Shown one piece after another: positions 33,546 to 42,020 of a stretch of DNA of 54,166 bases. The notes under the pieces are model-generated. The model was not told the DNA's origin and did not search any database. It saw only the letters and a program-made list of their open reading frames with translations. A program made the position numbers and the translations under genes. Numbering within the stretch: the first letter of the stretch is position 1; each line of letters begins with the position of its first letter. This DNA is from JBPOHE01 sp052035915. Lineage in GTDB: Bacteria; Pseudomonadota; Gammaproteobacteria; Chromatiales; Chromatiaceae. Where the stretch lies: contig JBPOHE010000077.1 of the NCBI GenBank assembly GCA_052035915.1, positions 1 through 54,166 of the forward strand, read 5' to 3'.

Positions 33546-34535
33546 ATGAGGCGATGGATTTTTTTGTGTCTATCACTGTTGGCGACCTTGCCGGTGCTGG
33601 GAAAAATCGAAAGGCATCACTTCGATACCGGCAAGCTCGGATTCGGTGTCCAAATCGAAGATCTCGAATCCTCTTATCAGGTGCTCGCCCTCTTCGTGCT
33701 GCCCGGCGAACGACTGCGGATCCGCATCGAGGATACCAATCCGGCTTCCAGTTTCCGTACTCTGGGCAAAGGCGGGATCTGGGGGCATGTCGGCTTCAGG
33801 TATTGGCAATGGACGGCGCCAGAGCGCCCCGGACTCTATTCGCAACGTATCCAGCGTGAACAGGATGGAGCCGAAATGCTCCTGAATCTGGTGGTAATGG
33901 TGCCCCAGGAAGAAATGCAAAATGGTTCGCTCGAAGGCTATCGGATCGGGCGTTACCCGAATCCGACTGGCAACCGAGACCTTCCCATCTACGACCCTCC
34001 GGCAGGATTCATCCGCGTCACCGACGATCTTGTCGACCTGCGGATTTCCCCTCACTTTACCCTGGGCCAGTTCCTCTGTCGTCAGGAAGGGGATTTTCCC
34101 AAGTTCCTGGTATTGGATACCAAGTTATTGCTCAAGCTGGAAATGTTGCTGGAAAAGGTCAATCATCAGGGTATTCAGTCCAGCACCTTCGAGGTCATGA
34201 GCGGCTATCGAACGCCCCATCACAATGCCAGCTTGGGGAATGTGCGTTTCAGCCGTCACCTTTATGGCGGGGCGGCGGACATCTTCATCGACGAAAATCC
34301 CAGGGACGGACGGATGGATGATCTGAATCGTGATGGTCGCATCAATGCCAAAGACGGCCAGGTGTTGGCCAAGATCATCGAGGCGATGGACGAGGACCCG
34401 GAAACCCAGCAATTTGAAGGGGGTCTCGGTTCTTATCGGAAGAAGTCACGCCATGGCCCCTTCGTGCATGTGGATGTTCGTGGCTATCACATCCGCTGGG
34501 GTGATTCCATGATCGTCCGAACCGCACGCCGCTGA
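33546..34535 (+). CDS. Exported DUF882/M15-like peptidase with Ca-binding loop
   Basis: 329 residues. A signal peptide (FLCLSLLATLPVLG) leads into an N-terminal beta domain of about 140 residues (VLPGERLRIRIEDTNPAS). The C-terminal domain is of the DUF882/peptidase M15-like type, with LRISPHFTLGQFLCRQ, FEVMSGYRTPHHNA, RHLYGGAADIFID (metal ligands His and Asp) and HGPFVHVDVRGYHIRW. Relatives act on peptidoglycan stem peptides. Inserted in this domain is a DLNRDGRINAKDGQ loop with dockerin/EF-hand geometry, so calcium may gate activity. The ATG at 33546 is preferred as the signal peptide begins there; the G-run upstream is a loose ribosome site. Confidence 0.8.
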   Translation: MRRWIFLCLSLLATLPVLGKIERHHFDTGKLGFGVQIEDLESSYQVLALFVLPGERLRIRIEDTNPASSFRTLGKGGIWGHVGFRYWQWTAPERPGLYSQRIQREQDGAEMLLNLVVMVPQEEMQNGSLEGYRIGRYPNPTGNRDLPIYDPPAGFIRVTDDLVDLRISPHFTLGQFLCRQEGDFPKFLVLDTKLLLKLEMLLEKVNHQGIQSSTFEVMSGYRTPHHNASLGNVRFSRHLYGGAADIFIDENPRDGRMDDLNRDGRINAKDGQVLAKIIEAMDEDPETQQFEGGLGSYRKKSRHGPFVHVDVRGYHIRWGDSMIVRTARR

Positions 34536-35075
34536 TCCGTCTTTCTCCCCTAGAGATTCGATTCCCTGATCGCCCCTGGAGGCTGAATTGACAGCTCCAG
34601 GGAAGCTCCGAAACACTCTAAGAGCCCAGGCATGGAACCCGACCTGGGCACAAAAGCCCGGGAAAGCATCACCGAAGGCGGGGAACTGCCTGCGGAAGAT
34701 GTGGTCTGACCGCTCTAGATGAGGGTAGAGGGCTTTCCTTGCCTTCGAGAAAGATTCCCGCAAAAAGATCCGTATTTTGCCGATCCGGCATGGAATGTTT
34801 TGTTGGAAAACAACAACAGGGTTGCCGTTTTTCCAGTAAGCCTGTAAGGTCTTCATGGGCGAACCAGAATGAGTCGAATCCAGTAAGCATGGCGGTTCTT
34901 CCAGGTTCAGGAGAGAAAACGAGAGTTCCGTCCGAGGAAGGGAGTGAAATTGTCCTGGTATCAAGAATCCCCGGCGCACTACAATGGGTTCCTGTCGGTG
35001 GGTTTTTGCGTTCCTGCAACACTCACCCAGGACTGTGATTGTCCCCATGCTTGAGCTTCGCTGATTCCGCTTATT
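34536..35075. other. intergenic region
   Basis: 540 bp without a recognised gene. A hairpin (CCCTGGAG at 34574-34581, CTCCAGGG at 34595-34602) lies just after the DUF882 gene but lacks a T-run. Open frames on the minus strand here (to 35174) show no family features and run into the coding strand of both neighbours. Confidence 0.45.
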
Positions 35076-36218
35076 ATGGCGATGGCCGAAAATCCGCAGA
35101 AAGCCCCCGCCTCCTCTTACATTGCCGCTGTAACTGTTGCCAGGATCAGGCAATGGCGTGAGAAATGGGGCCATGGAAAGTTCCTGGTGGACGAGTTGCG
35201 TCTCGTTCTTCGGGATCTTGACCCTTTGCTTGAAGTAGCCAATCTGGGGTGGAAGGAATACCCGGGTCTCAAGCCGACGATACGGGTGACCCCCAAAAAA
35301 GAGAATGCGCTGGACCCCTTTCGTGGGGTCGAGGTGTATTCCTTGAAGATGTTGTCATCCAGCCTGGGCAATCCGGGCGTCCAGTTTCTCTCCCTGGTAC
35401 TGACAAGCGAATGTCGACTCGCCCGCGAGCGGGTGATCCAGGAGATCCACAACCTCCTTTCCAAATTGGTGGACAGCGAACTCGGCCCACCGACAGAACC
35501 CTCGACCCCCGAGTTGGCGCTCGACAGGTCCTTTACCGGGCTGAATGAACCTCATATCGGAACCAACAGGCCGGTCACTCCCGCCACGACGGGAGATCAG
35601 GGGGCCTCAGGTCATCCGCTGGCGCCACCTCAAAGTCCGGTGATCTCCCAAGCGACGGTGCAAACAGCCGCCAATACCGCGGCTAAAACGGTGGCGCAGA
35701 CTCCACCTGCGGCGACTTCGCCCCCCACCGCCGAGAGGCCGTTTCCGATGGCCTCCGAAAAGCCGCGAGAGCCCACTTCGGCATCAGTGCGCCCGGCAGC
35801 CCCTCCCCCTCTCCGGAGTCCAATCGCGACCGGAGGCCAGACTCCCCTCCCATCCTCCTTGAACGATTGGGTAGGCCAAGGGATGATGGCCAACCGCTTA
35901 TTCAGGGAGATTCGTCGTCGCACCGATTTCGTCGCTCAGATCGACCGCTGGCGGAACGACAGCTCACTTTCCCCGACCGATGTACAGTATCGATTTATCC
36001 TGGCCTTTCTCCATCAGATAAGCGGTCTGGACGTCGATGGTCAATTCCTGTTTGCCAACTTTCCCCTGCCCGGTCCCTGCGGTATTCAGGAATTCGAGCA
36101 TCTGCTGGAATACGGGGCGGCCAAGGGACTGAACGGGATAGATCCACGCCTCTGGGGGGTCGTCAAGGGCACCTTCGGCTTCATCAAGAATTGGGCCGCC
36201 AATCGGCTGCCCCAGTAG
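35076..36218 (+). CDS. Hypothetical protein with Pro/Ala-rich linker
   Basis: 380 residues, no family recognised. It consists of two folded parts joined by a disordered, proline- and alanine-rich linker (about residues 135-265, many PPAATSPPTAERP-like stretches). The N-terminal part begins VARIRQWREKWGHGKFLVDELRLVLRDLDPLLEV and contains a mixed alpha/beta segment. The C-terminal part is helical: LNDWVGQGMMANRLFREIRRRTDFVAQIDRWRND, YRFILAFLHQISGLDVDG and FEHLLEYGAAKGLNG. There is no signal peptide or transmembrane helix. The linker suggests a scaffold or adaptor. It is convergent with the aspartoacylase-like gene, with a 47-bp gap. Confidence 0.6.
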   Translation: MAMAENPQKAPASSYIAAVTVARIRQWREKWGHGKFLVDELRLVLRDLDPLLEVANLGWKEYPGLKPTIRVTPKKENALDPFRGVEVYSLKMLSSSLGNPGVQFLSLVLTSECRLARERVIQEIHNLLSKLVDSELGPPTEPSTPELALDRSFTGLNEPHIGTNRPVTPATTGDQGASGHPLAPPQSPVISQATVQTAANTAAKTVAQTPPAATSPPTAERPFPMASEKPREPTSASVRPAAPPPLRSPIATGGQTPLPSSLNDWVGQGMMANRLFREIRRRTDFVAQIDRWRNDSSLSPTDVQYRFILAFLHQISGLDVDGQFLFANFPLPGPCGIQEFEHLLEYGAAKGLNGIDPRLWGVVKGTFGFIKNWAANRLPQ

Positions 36219-36265
36219 AATCGTCCCATCCGCCGGTCTTAGGCAGGATGGCGGCGGCTTTCCCC

Positions 36266-37327
36266 TTAGCGAATCTCCGGCTCCTGATAAAGGAATTGCT
36301 CCTCCGGCGGCAGCATGGGTAATTCCTCGATAGCCTCCAGGGTGCGGCCGGTATCCGTTTTGCGCGGAAAACGGGCGATATGAAAGATGGCATCGCCGCC
36401 ATTGACCAGGGGAAGATTGGAGCGGCCAATGATGATACCGCTGTAGGGACTGGTAACCGCCTGTTCCTCTTCGCCGAAGGGATCGGAGAGGCTCGCCAAC
36501 CTGGTCCCCTGATCCACCATTTCACCCAGACGCACATGGGTACGGAGAATACCCCCATTGGCGGCGCGCACCCAGAAGCTGGAGCTGGCTACCAAGGGTG
36601 TTGGGAGCCGATGCCTGGACCTGTGCCCACTGGGAAGCATGTTCAACGCCCGCATTACATTGAGGATCCCCCCTACCCCGGCGCGGATCCCCGTCTCGTC
36701 GAAGCGTAGGGCCTCGCCGCTTTCATAAAGCAGGGTGGGAACCCCCCGTTCGGCGGTGGCCTGCCGCAGGGAGCCGTCCCGCAGATCGGAATTCAACAAG
36801 AGAGGGACGCCAAAGGCACGAGCCAGTCGTTCCGTTTCCGGATCGTCCATCTTGGCGCGGATATGGGGTAGGTTGCTCCGATGCAAGGCCCCGGTGTGGA
36901 TATCGACCCCGTGGGTGCTTTGACTCACCACCTCGCGAATCAAGAGATCAGCCAGCCTGGAAGCCAAAGAGCCCGTATCCGTGCCGGGAAAGCTGCGATT
37001 CAGGTCCCGCCGATCCGGCAGATAGCGGGAGTGATTGAGCACGCCGAAGACATTGACGATGGGAACGGCGATGACGGCCCCGCGGAGATGATCGAGCAAA
37101 TGCACCCGCATCAGACGGCGGATGATCTCGATGCCGTTGAGTTCATCTCCGTGGATGGCGGCGGTAATGAAGAGACGGGGTCCGGGCCGCCGACCATTGA
37201 TCACATGCACCGGCATCCCAAGCGGGACATGGGTGTACATCTTGGCGATCGGCAGGCAGACGTTCCGCCTCTCTCCTGGGGCGATAGCAACGTCGCCAAT
37301 AGTGATGATGCGATTGGCCTTGGCCAT
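36266..37327 (-). CDS. Succinylglutamate desuccinylase/aspartoacylase family hydrolase
   Basis: 353 residues of the zinc-dependent AstE/ASPA (M14-like) type. RLFITAAIHGDELNGIEIIRRL gives the zinc His and Glu, DRRDLNRSFPG the substrate Arg, and GVDIHTGAL the second zinc His; the C-terminal domain follows. Free-standing members next to rimK are common, and in that context the enzyme may act on glutamyl-type amides, possibly trimming residues added by RimK. That substrate is inference. It lies 80 bp downstream of rimK on the same strand. Confidence 0.82.
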   Translation of the reverse strand: MAKANRIITIGDVAIAPGERRNVCLPIAKMYTHVPLGMPVHVINGRRPGPRLFITAAIHGDELNGIEIIRRLMRVHLLDHLRGAVIAVPIVNVFGVLNHSRYLPDRRDLNRSFPGTDTGSLASRLADLLIREVVSQSTHGVDIHTGALHRSNLPHIRAKMDDPETERLARAFGVPLLLNSDLRDGSLRQATAERGVPTLLYESGEALRFDETGIRAGVGGILNVMRALNMLPSGHRSRHRLPTPLVASSSFWVRAANGGILRTHVRLGEMVDQGTRLASLSDPFGEEEQAVTSPYSGIIIGRSNLPLVNGGDAIFHIARFPRKTDTGRTLEAIEELPMLPPEEQFLYQEPEIR

Positions 37328-37407
37328 CTTTTCAGCCCGACAACTTCACCAGGGACGGCGGCTCAGGTCGGATCAGCGACCTGGGCCGGTTCCTGGTCGC
37401 GACAAGT

Positions 37408-38313
37408 TCAGCCTTGACCCCGGGTACGGGTACGATAAGGTCGGGCATTTTTTTCCATGAACTGGATGATCATGCTGGCGATATCCTTGCCGGTCGCCGT
37501 CTCGATCCCCTCCAGGCCGGGTGTGGAATTGACCTCCAACACCAGCGGGCCATGGGAAGAGCGCAGAATATCCACGCCGGCGACATTCAGACCGATGATC
37601 TTAGCGGCGCTGACCGCCGTCTCCCGCTCCTGGGGGGTGATGCGGATGAGGGAGGCGCTTCCCCCGCGATGGATGTTGGAGCGAAACTCTCCTTCCTTGG
37701 CTTGCCGCTTCATGGCGGCGACCACCCGGTCGCCGATGACGAAACAACGCAGATCCGCCCCCCGGGCCTCCTTGATGAATTCCTGCACCAGGATATTGGC
37801 CCGCATCCCCATAAAGGCCTCGATCACGCTTTCGGCCGCCTGCTGGGTCTCGGCGAGGACCACCCCGATGCCCTGGGTGCCTTCCAGCAACTTGATCACC
37901 ACTGGCGCCCCGCCGACCATCTTGATCAGATCCTGCACATCGTCCGGCGATTCGGCAAACCCTGTCACCGGCAGACCTATTCCCTTGCGCGCCAACAACT
38001 GCAAGGCACGGAGTTTATCCCGGGCGCGGGTGATGGCGACGGATTCGTTGAGCGGATAGACCCCCATCATCTCGAACTGACGCAGTACGGCCGTCCCGTA
38101 AAAGGTGACCGAGGCACCGATACGGGGGATGACGGCATCGAAGTCGGTGAGCGTTTCCCCTTTGTAGTGAATTTCGGGGCGCAGGGAAGTCACATTCATA
38201 TAACAGCGCAGCACATCGAGCACCCGTACCTCATGACCACGTTGTCGGGCCGCCTCGATGAGGCGACGGGTGGAATACAGGGTTCGATTACGGGAAAGAA
38301 GGGCGATTTTCAT
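37408..38313 (-). CDS. rimK: Ribosomal protein S6 glutamate ligase RimK
   Basis: An ATP-grasp ligase of 301 residues that adds glutamate residues to the C-terminus of ribosomal protein S6. It can modify translation or act more broadly on proteins. Family features: KIALLSRNRTLYSTRRLIEAARQRGHEV at the N-terminus, ATP-binding GGAPVVIKLLEGTQGIGVVLAE, LRCFVIGDRVVAAMKRQAKEGEFRSN, and a metal-binding LEVNSTPGLEGIE near the end. Its ATG overlaps the rimB stop by 4 bp. The unit rimB-rimK-aspartoacylase is on one strand and probably one transcript. Confidence 0.92.
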   Translation of the reverse strand: MKIALLSRNRTLYSTRRLIEAARQRGHEVRVLDVLRCYMNVTSLRPEIHYKGETLTDFDAVIPRIGASVTFYGTAVLRQFEMMGVYPLNESVAITRARDKLRALQLLARKGIGLPVTGFAESPDDVQDLIKMVGGAPVVIKLLEGTQGIGVVLAETQQAAESVIEAFMGMRANILVQEFIKEARGADLRCFVIGDRVVAAMKRQAKEGEFRSNIHRGGSASLIRITPQERETAVSAAKIIGLNVAGVDILRSSHGPLVLEVNSTPGLEGIETATGKDIASMIIQFMEKNARPYRTRTRGQG

Positions 38314-38804
38314 AGGCTTGGCAGGTTGTCAGTGGTAGGGAGAGCGCTGAATGGATGCTGTCGGGCCGTACCGCCACAGAGATAGATGGCACTGGGATGC
38401 ACCAGAAACCTTCTCCCCAAGGCGGTTCGACCGAGTAACAGACGGAATCTCATAGTATCGCGATTGGTGAGCGTCAGCTCGATGGGCCAGATGGCTTCGG
38501 CCAAGCCTATCTGGCTGGCAATCACATAACGCATCTCCTTATGTCCTCCGGAGTCCGTCACCCACCGTCGATCGATGACCGGGGCTTCGCAGGAGATCAC
38601 CCGGCTCGGATCCTCCCGGAGCGGATGAACCGAAAACCGCACCCATTTGCCGCCCCGACGGTTGAAGGCCCGCACGCTGAAGGCATGTAAGGCCGAAGTT
38701 CTCGCCCCGGTATCGATCTTGGCTTGCAGCGGAGGCAGGCCGAGACCATTGAGCACGACCCACTCCTGCCAACCGATGATTCTTTTATTGCGTAACAACC
38801 CCAT
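38310..38804 (-). CDS. rimB: RimB-type retropepsin-like protease (RimK-associated)
   Basis: 164 residues of the pfam05618-type putative ATP-dependent zinc protease. IIGWQEWVVLNGLGLPPLQAKIDTGARTSALHAF has the aspartic-protease-like DTG motif, and RLLLGRTALGRRFLVHPS matches the second part. In Pseudomonas a RimB protease cleaves glutamylated RpsF and works with RimK. Tight overlap with rimK fits that arrangement. It is the upstream gene of the cluster. Confidence 0.85.
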   Translation of the reverse strand: MGLLRNKRIIGWQEWVVLNGLGLPPLQAKIDTGARTSALHAFSVRAFNRRGGKWVRFSVHPLREDPSRVISCEAPVIDRRWVTDSGGHKEMRYVIASQIGLAEAIWPIELTLTNRDTMRFRLLLGRTALGRRFLVHPSAIYLCGGTARQHPFSALPTTDNLPSL

Positions 38805-39231
38805 CTCGGGAGTAGGCCCCAGTCGAGCAAAGCGTCGCGACCAGCCTACAGGATAGTAGGAAAAGCTCCCGGACCGCTAGCCTGCCGCTTGATCGGTTCG
38901 AGCCAGGGGCGAGGAAAATGCCCGCCGAGGCGGTGCCCGAGCGAAGAGGCGAGGTTTCGAACGAGGCGATGCATGCCGGGATTACCCTCTAGAGCGCCCT
39001 TGACCCTTTGGTGGCGCGGAGCCTGAGTTACGCGAGAGTTGGCGGACGAAACGGATGGGATCAGGGCTCAGCCGCGCGGCCCAGAGCCGGGGTGAGGCGA
39101 CGACAAATCCGCCGCCAGAGATCCGGGAAAGAATCGATGGGAAAACGCGACACCGCGATGTAACTCCCCTTCGACCCTTCGGCCGAAGGGTCGAGCCGTC
39201 GAAGTAAAAGTACGGACAAATGGGAAAGGCC
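38805..39231. other. intergenic region with a perfect palindrome
   Basis: 427 bp without a gene. The notable feature is a 24-bp perfect palindrome (TCGACCCTTCGG + CCGAAGGGTCGA, 39171-39194), about 40 bp downstream of the small acidic gene. No T-run follows on either strand. It may act as a transcript-end hairpin or a protein-binding site. Confidence 0.5.
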
Positions 39232-39447
39232 CTACCATTTACTCAAGTCATCGTCGTCGATTCCACCGTTGTCGTCGCCGATCTGCTCCCGGAGACGCTT
39301 GAGTTCCATATACTTCTCGATCCGGCGGCGATGGTCGCCGCGGCTTCTTGCCTGACGTTCGCGCTCGTACTCCTGCCATTCGTCATCAGGAGCATCGGGA
39401 AGTTCTTCTTCGTAGAAATCTTCCAGATCGTTACCATTCCGCGCCAT
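39232..39447 (-). CDS. Small acidic PA3496-type protein
   Basis: 71 residues: an acidic N-terminus (DLEDFYEEELPDAPDDEWQE), a strongly basic helix (ERERQARSRGDHRRRIEKYMELKRLREQIGDD) and an acidic end (GGIDDDDLSKW). The layout and RRRIE-x-RLREQ pattern resemble the PA3496 family annotated as putative envelope-integrity proteins; that match is moderate. The start is set at the ATG (39447), with four weaker upstream codons excluded. The gene sits alone between the hyuA-like gene and a palindrome. Confidence 0.6.
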   Translation of the reverse strand: MARNGNDLEDFYEEELPDAPDDEWQEYERERQARSRGDHRRRIEKYMELKRLREQIGDDNGGIDDDDLSKW

Positions 39448-39593
39448 AGTGCATCTCAAATCCAGGTTGACAGTACAAAAGAGATCTCTCTACCACATTC
39501 AATGGGGGCGGACAAAAATAAATCAAAAAATCCCCACCCCACAACATCCGATCCACCCCGTGGGATCGCGCACCAAATCCAATCAAGCCGATT

Positions 39594-41564
39594 TCATCCC
39601 TCATTACCCACCAGCTCCAACAAAAGATGGCCATATTCATCCCGGGTTCCCCGCCAGCCGGGCTCCACCCAGGTGGTGGCCAGATCCTCGACCAGGAGGG
39701 CGGGCCCATCAAAGCCCTGGCCGGGTGCCAAATCATCCGACCGCCAGAGGGCTACCCTTCGATAGCCATGGAGATCGACCTCGCCCAGGGGGGTTCCGGG
39801 TGGAGCCGGGGGCAGAGGATACATCACCTGGGGGATGAAGATAGAGCGCAAAGCTACTCTCAGGTGTCTGATTTCCACCACCTGGTTCAGCCGATGTCCA
39901 TAGCGACCCTGGTGTTCCCGGGCGAACGCCTCGGCGGCTTGGTCGATGTTGTCCCGCCAGGGGATGGTCAGACTATAAGATTGGCCGAGATAGCAGAGAT
40001 CCAGGGCGAATTCCGGGACGATCTCCGCAGAGGGTACACCCTCCTCGATGAGCGACGGCCATCCCGTGGCCATCAGGCTCTGGAGGCGGGCGTTCACCTC
40101 TTCCACGCCGACCTGACGCAGGGGGACCCCCCAGGTGTGGGATAACTGCCGACCCGGTCGGGTCACGAGCATCCCTAGGGCCGACAGTACCCCGGCCTGG
40201 GCGGGGACCATGGCTTGGCGCAGGCCAAGGGCCCGGGCCAGGGCACAGACATGCAGCCCGCCGGCCCCGCCGAAGGACAGCAGGGTGAAGGGACGGGGAT
40301 CGACACCGCGCTGTACCGAGATGACCCGCAGGGCGCGGGCCATGTGTTCGTTGGCCACCTGCAGGATACCCAGGGCGGCCTCCTCCAGCGAAGCGCCCAT
40401 GGCCTCGGCCAGGGGCTGTATCACCTGGCGGGCGGCCCCGGGGTCGAGGGGCATCCGCCCGCCGAGAAAGCGATCCGCCTGCAATCGCCCCAACAGAAGG
40501 TTGGCATCGCTGACCGTCGCCTCCCGTCCGCCCCGACCGTAACAGGCCGGCCCCGGCAGCGCCCCGGCGGATTCCGGTCCCACCTGGAGTAAGCCGCCAC
40601 TATCCAAGCGGGCGATGGAACCCCCGCCGGCGCCGATGGTATGCATGTCGACCATGGGCACGGCCACGGGATAGGACCCGATGCGGCCTTCATCGGTGAG
40701 CCTGGGCTCGCCATCCAACAAGGCCACGTCCGTGGAAGTCCCGCCCATATCGAAGGACAGCAGTCGAGACCGTCCAGACAGCTTCCCGAGATAACGGGCA
40801 CCGACCAGACCCCCGGCCGGTCCGGACAACAACATCCGCACCGCCATGTCTCCGGCCTGACGCGCCAGGACGGTATCGCCCGAGCTTTGCATCACCGCCA
40901 CCCGCGCCCCGGGCAGGCTCGCCGCGAGCCGATCCAGATAGCCCTGCAACAGGGGACCGACCCAGGCGTTGAGCCAGGTGGCCAGACCCCGTTCGTATTC
41001 ACGGATCTCCGGCAGGACGCGGGAAGAACGGGAGACGAAGATATCCTTGGGGATGATGGCTTCGATGGCCCGCTCGTAGTTGTCGTCGAGGTAGGAAAAC
41101 AAGAGGTTGATAGCCACGGCGCTGGGGGCGAGCGAACGGATCTCCGCCCCCAGCCGGTCGAGATCCGCCTGGGTCAGGGGTTCCACCTCTTCCCCCCGGG
41201 CGTTCAGCCTCCCGCCGGTTTCCAGACAGAGTTCGGACGGCAAAGGGGGAGATTCCACCGGCGGCTGGAGCCGATACAGATGTTTCCGGGCCTGACGGCC
41301 GATGGCGAGCAGATCGGCAAACCCCCGATTACCGATATACAGGGTGCGTACCCCCTTGCCTTCGAGTACCGCATTGGTAGCTACCGTGGTGCCATGGACC
41401 AGGCGCAGTCCCTCGGGATTCAAGCCCAGCTCCGCGATACCCTGGAGGATGGCCTGCTCCGGGGCTTGCGGGGTGGACAGCACCTTGTGCACCCGCAGGC
41501 GCTCGCCATCGAAGTAGACGAAGTCGGTGAAGGTTCCGCCCGTATCTAGGCCCAGCAGTTTCAT
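39594..41564 (-). CDS. hyuA: Hydantoinase/oxoprolinase subunit A family protein
   Basis: 656 residues. ATPase motifs of the acetate/sugar-kinase fold are clear: LGLDTGGTFTDFVYFDG at the N-terminus, HGTTVATNAVLEGKGVRTLYI, and LLSFDMGGTSTDVALLDGEP mid-protein. A GAGGGSIARLD segment and the C-terminal domain follow. Subunit A enzymes open cyclic amides such as hydantoins or 5-oxoproline with ATP, usually together with subunit B (hyuB). No hyuB is adjacent, which is odd; a B subunit may be elsewhere, or the enzyme may act as a single-chain variant. Confidence 0.85.
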   Translation of the reverse strand: MKLLGLDTGGTFTDFVYFDGERLRVHKVLSTPQAPEQAILQGIAELGLNPEGLRLVHGTTVATNAVLEGKGVRTLYIGNRGFADLLAIGRQARKHLYRLQPPVESPPLPSELCLETGGRLNARGEEVEPLTQADLDRLGAEIRSLAPSAVAINLLFSYLDDNYERAIEAIIPKDIFVSRSSRVLPEIREYERGLATWLNAWVGPLLQGYLDRLAASLPGARVAVMQSSGDTVLARQAGDMAVRMLLSGPAGGLVGARYLGKLSGRSRLLSFDMGGTSTDVALLDGEPRLTDEGRIGSYPVAVPMVDMHTIGAGGGSIARLDSGGLLQVGPESAGALPGPACYGRGGREATVSDANLLLGRLQADRFLGGRMPLDPGAARQVIQPLAEAMGASLEEAALGILQVANEHMARALRVISVQRGVDPRPFTLLSFGGAGGLHVCALARALGLRQAMVPAQAGVLSALGMLVTRPGRQLSHTWGVPLRQVGVEEVNARLQSLMATGWPSLIEEGVPSAEIVPEFALDLCYLGQSYSLTIPWRDNIDQAAEAFAREHQGRYGHRLNQVVEIRHLRVALRSIFIPQVMYPLPPAPPGTPLGEVDLHGYRRVALWRSDDLAPGQGFDGPALLVEDLATTWVEPGWRGTRDEYGHLLLELVGNEG

Positions 41565-41678
41565 ACACCTACCATTTCTGAATACATCTCAGTCTTCCGA
41601 ACCCTCTGGCACGGGTGCCGTCCCTGAATCTGCCGCTGAGCGATAGACCCAAGAGGAAAGGTTGTGGGCGCTCAGTGG

Positions 41679-41799
41679 TTCCGGGCATGGGCCGAAAATG
41701 GCCGGTTTTTGTTCTTATTTTGAGATAAATAAGGCCATATTTAGCACGATTATTCTCTATTTGAGAACAATAAACTGGAGAAACAAGCTCATGCCCGAG
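41679..41799. repeat. 120-bp paired-palindrome repeat, copy D
   Basis: Left arm TTCCGGGCATGGGCCG continues AAAATGGCCGGTTTTT. GTTCTTATTTTGAGATA (41711-41727) and ATTCTCTATTTGAGAAC (41752-41768) follow, starts 41 bp apart, with a right arm ending GCCCGAG. It sits between the divergent hyuA-like gene and mutM, where it could influence both. The left arm matches the reverse complement of the right arm of copy E over more than 30 bases. Confidence 0.82.
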
Positions 41800-42020
41800 C
41801 GCCTCGATAAGTGGACGGGCCAGCCCCTCCCCCGCCTACCAGGTGCAACCTAATAGTAGCCGGCGCAAGAGTAAGCCTAAAAGAATCTTGTTGATGTGAC
41901 CGGCCAGGGCTCCACCACCGCTGCACGACAACAGACAAGAAATCCCCCTCTTCCCCACTTGGCAACCAACAAAGCCCCCCCATTTCCTGCGCATGCCCAC
42001 CATCAATAACCCAATCCAAA

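Noticed and set aside
34446..35174. 242-codon open frame on the minus strand
   Set aside because: Overlaps the end of the DUF882 gene and the start of the next gene on the opposite strand, with no motif or good start; probably a chance frame.
38880..38960. tRNA-like GGTTCGAGCC stretch
   Set aside because: A T-arm-like string is present, but no acceptor stem, D-arm or anticodon arm could be paired around it.
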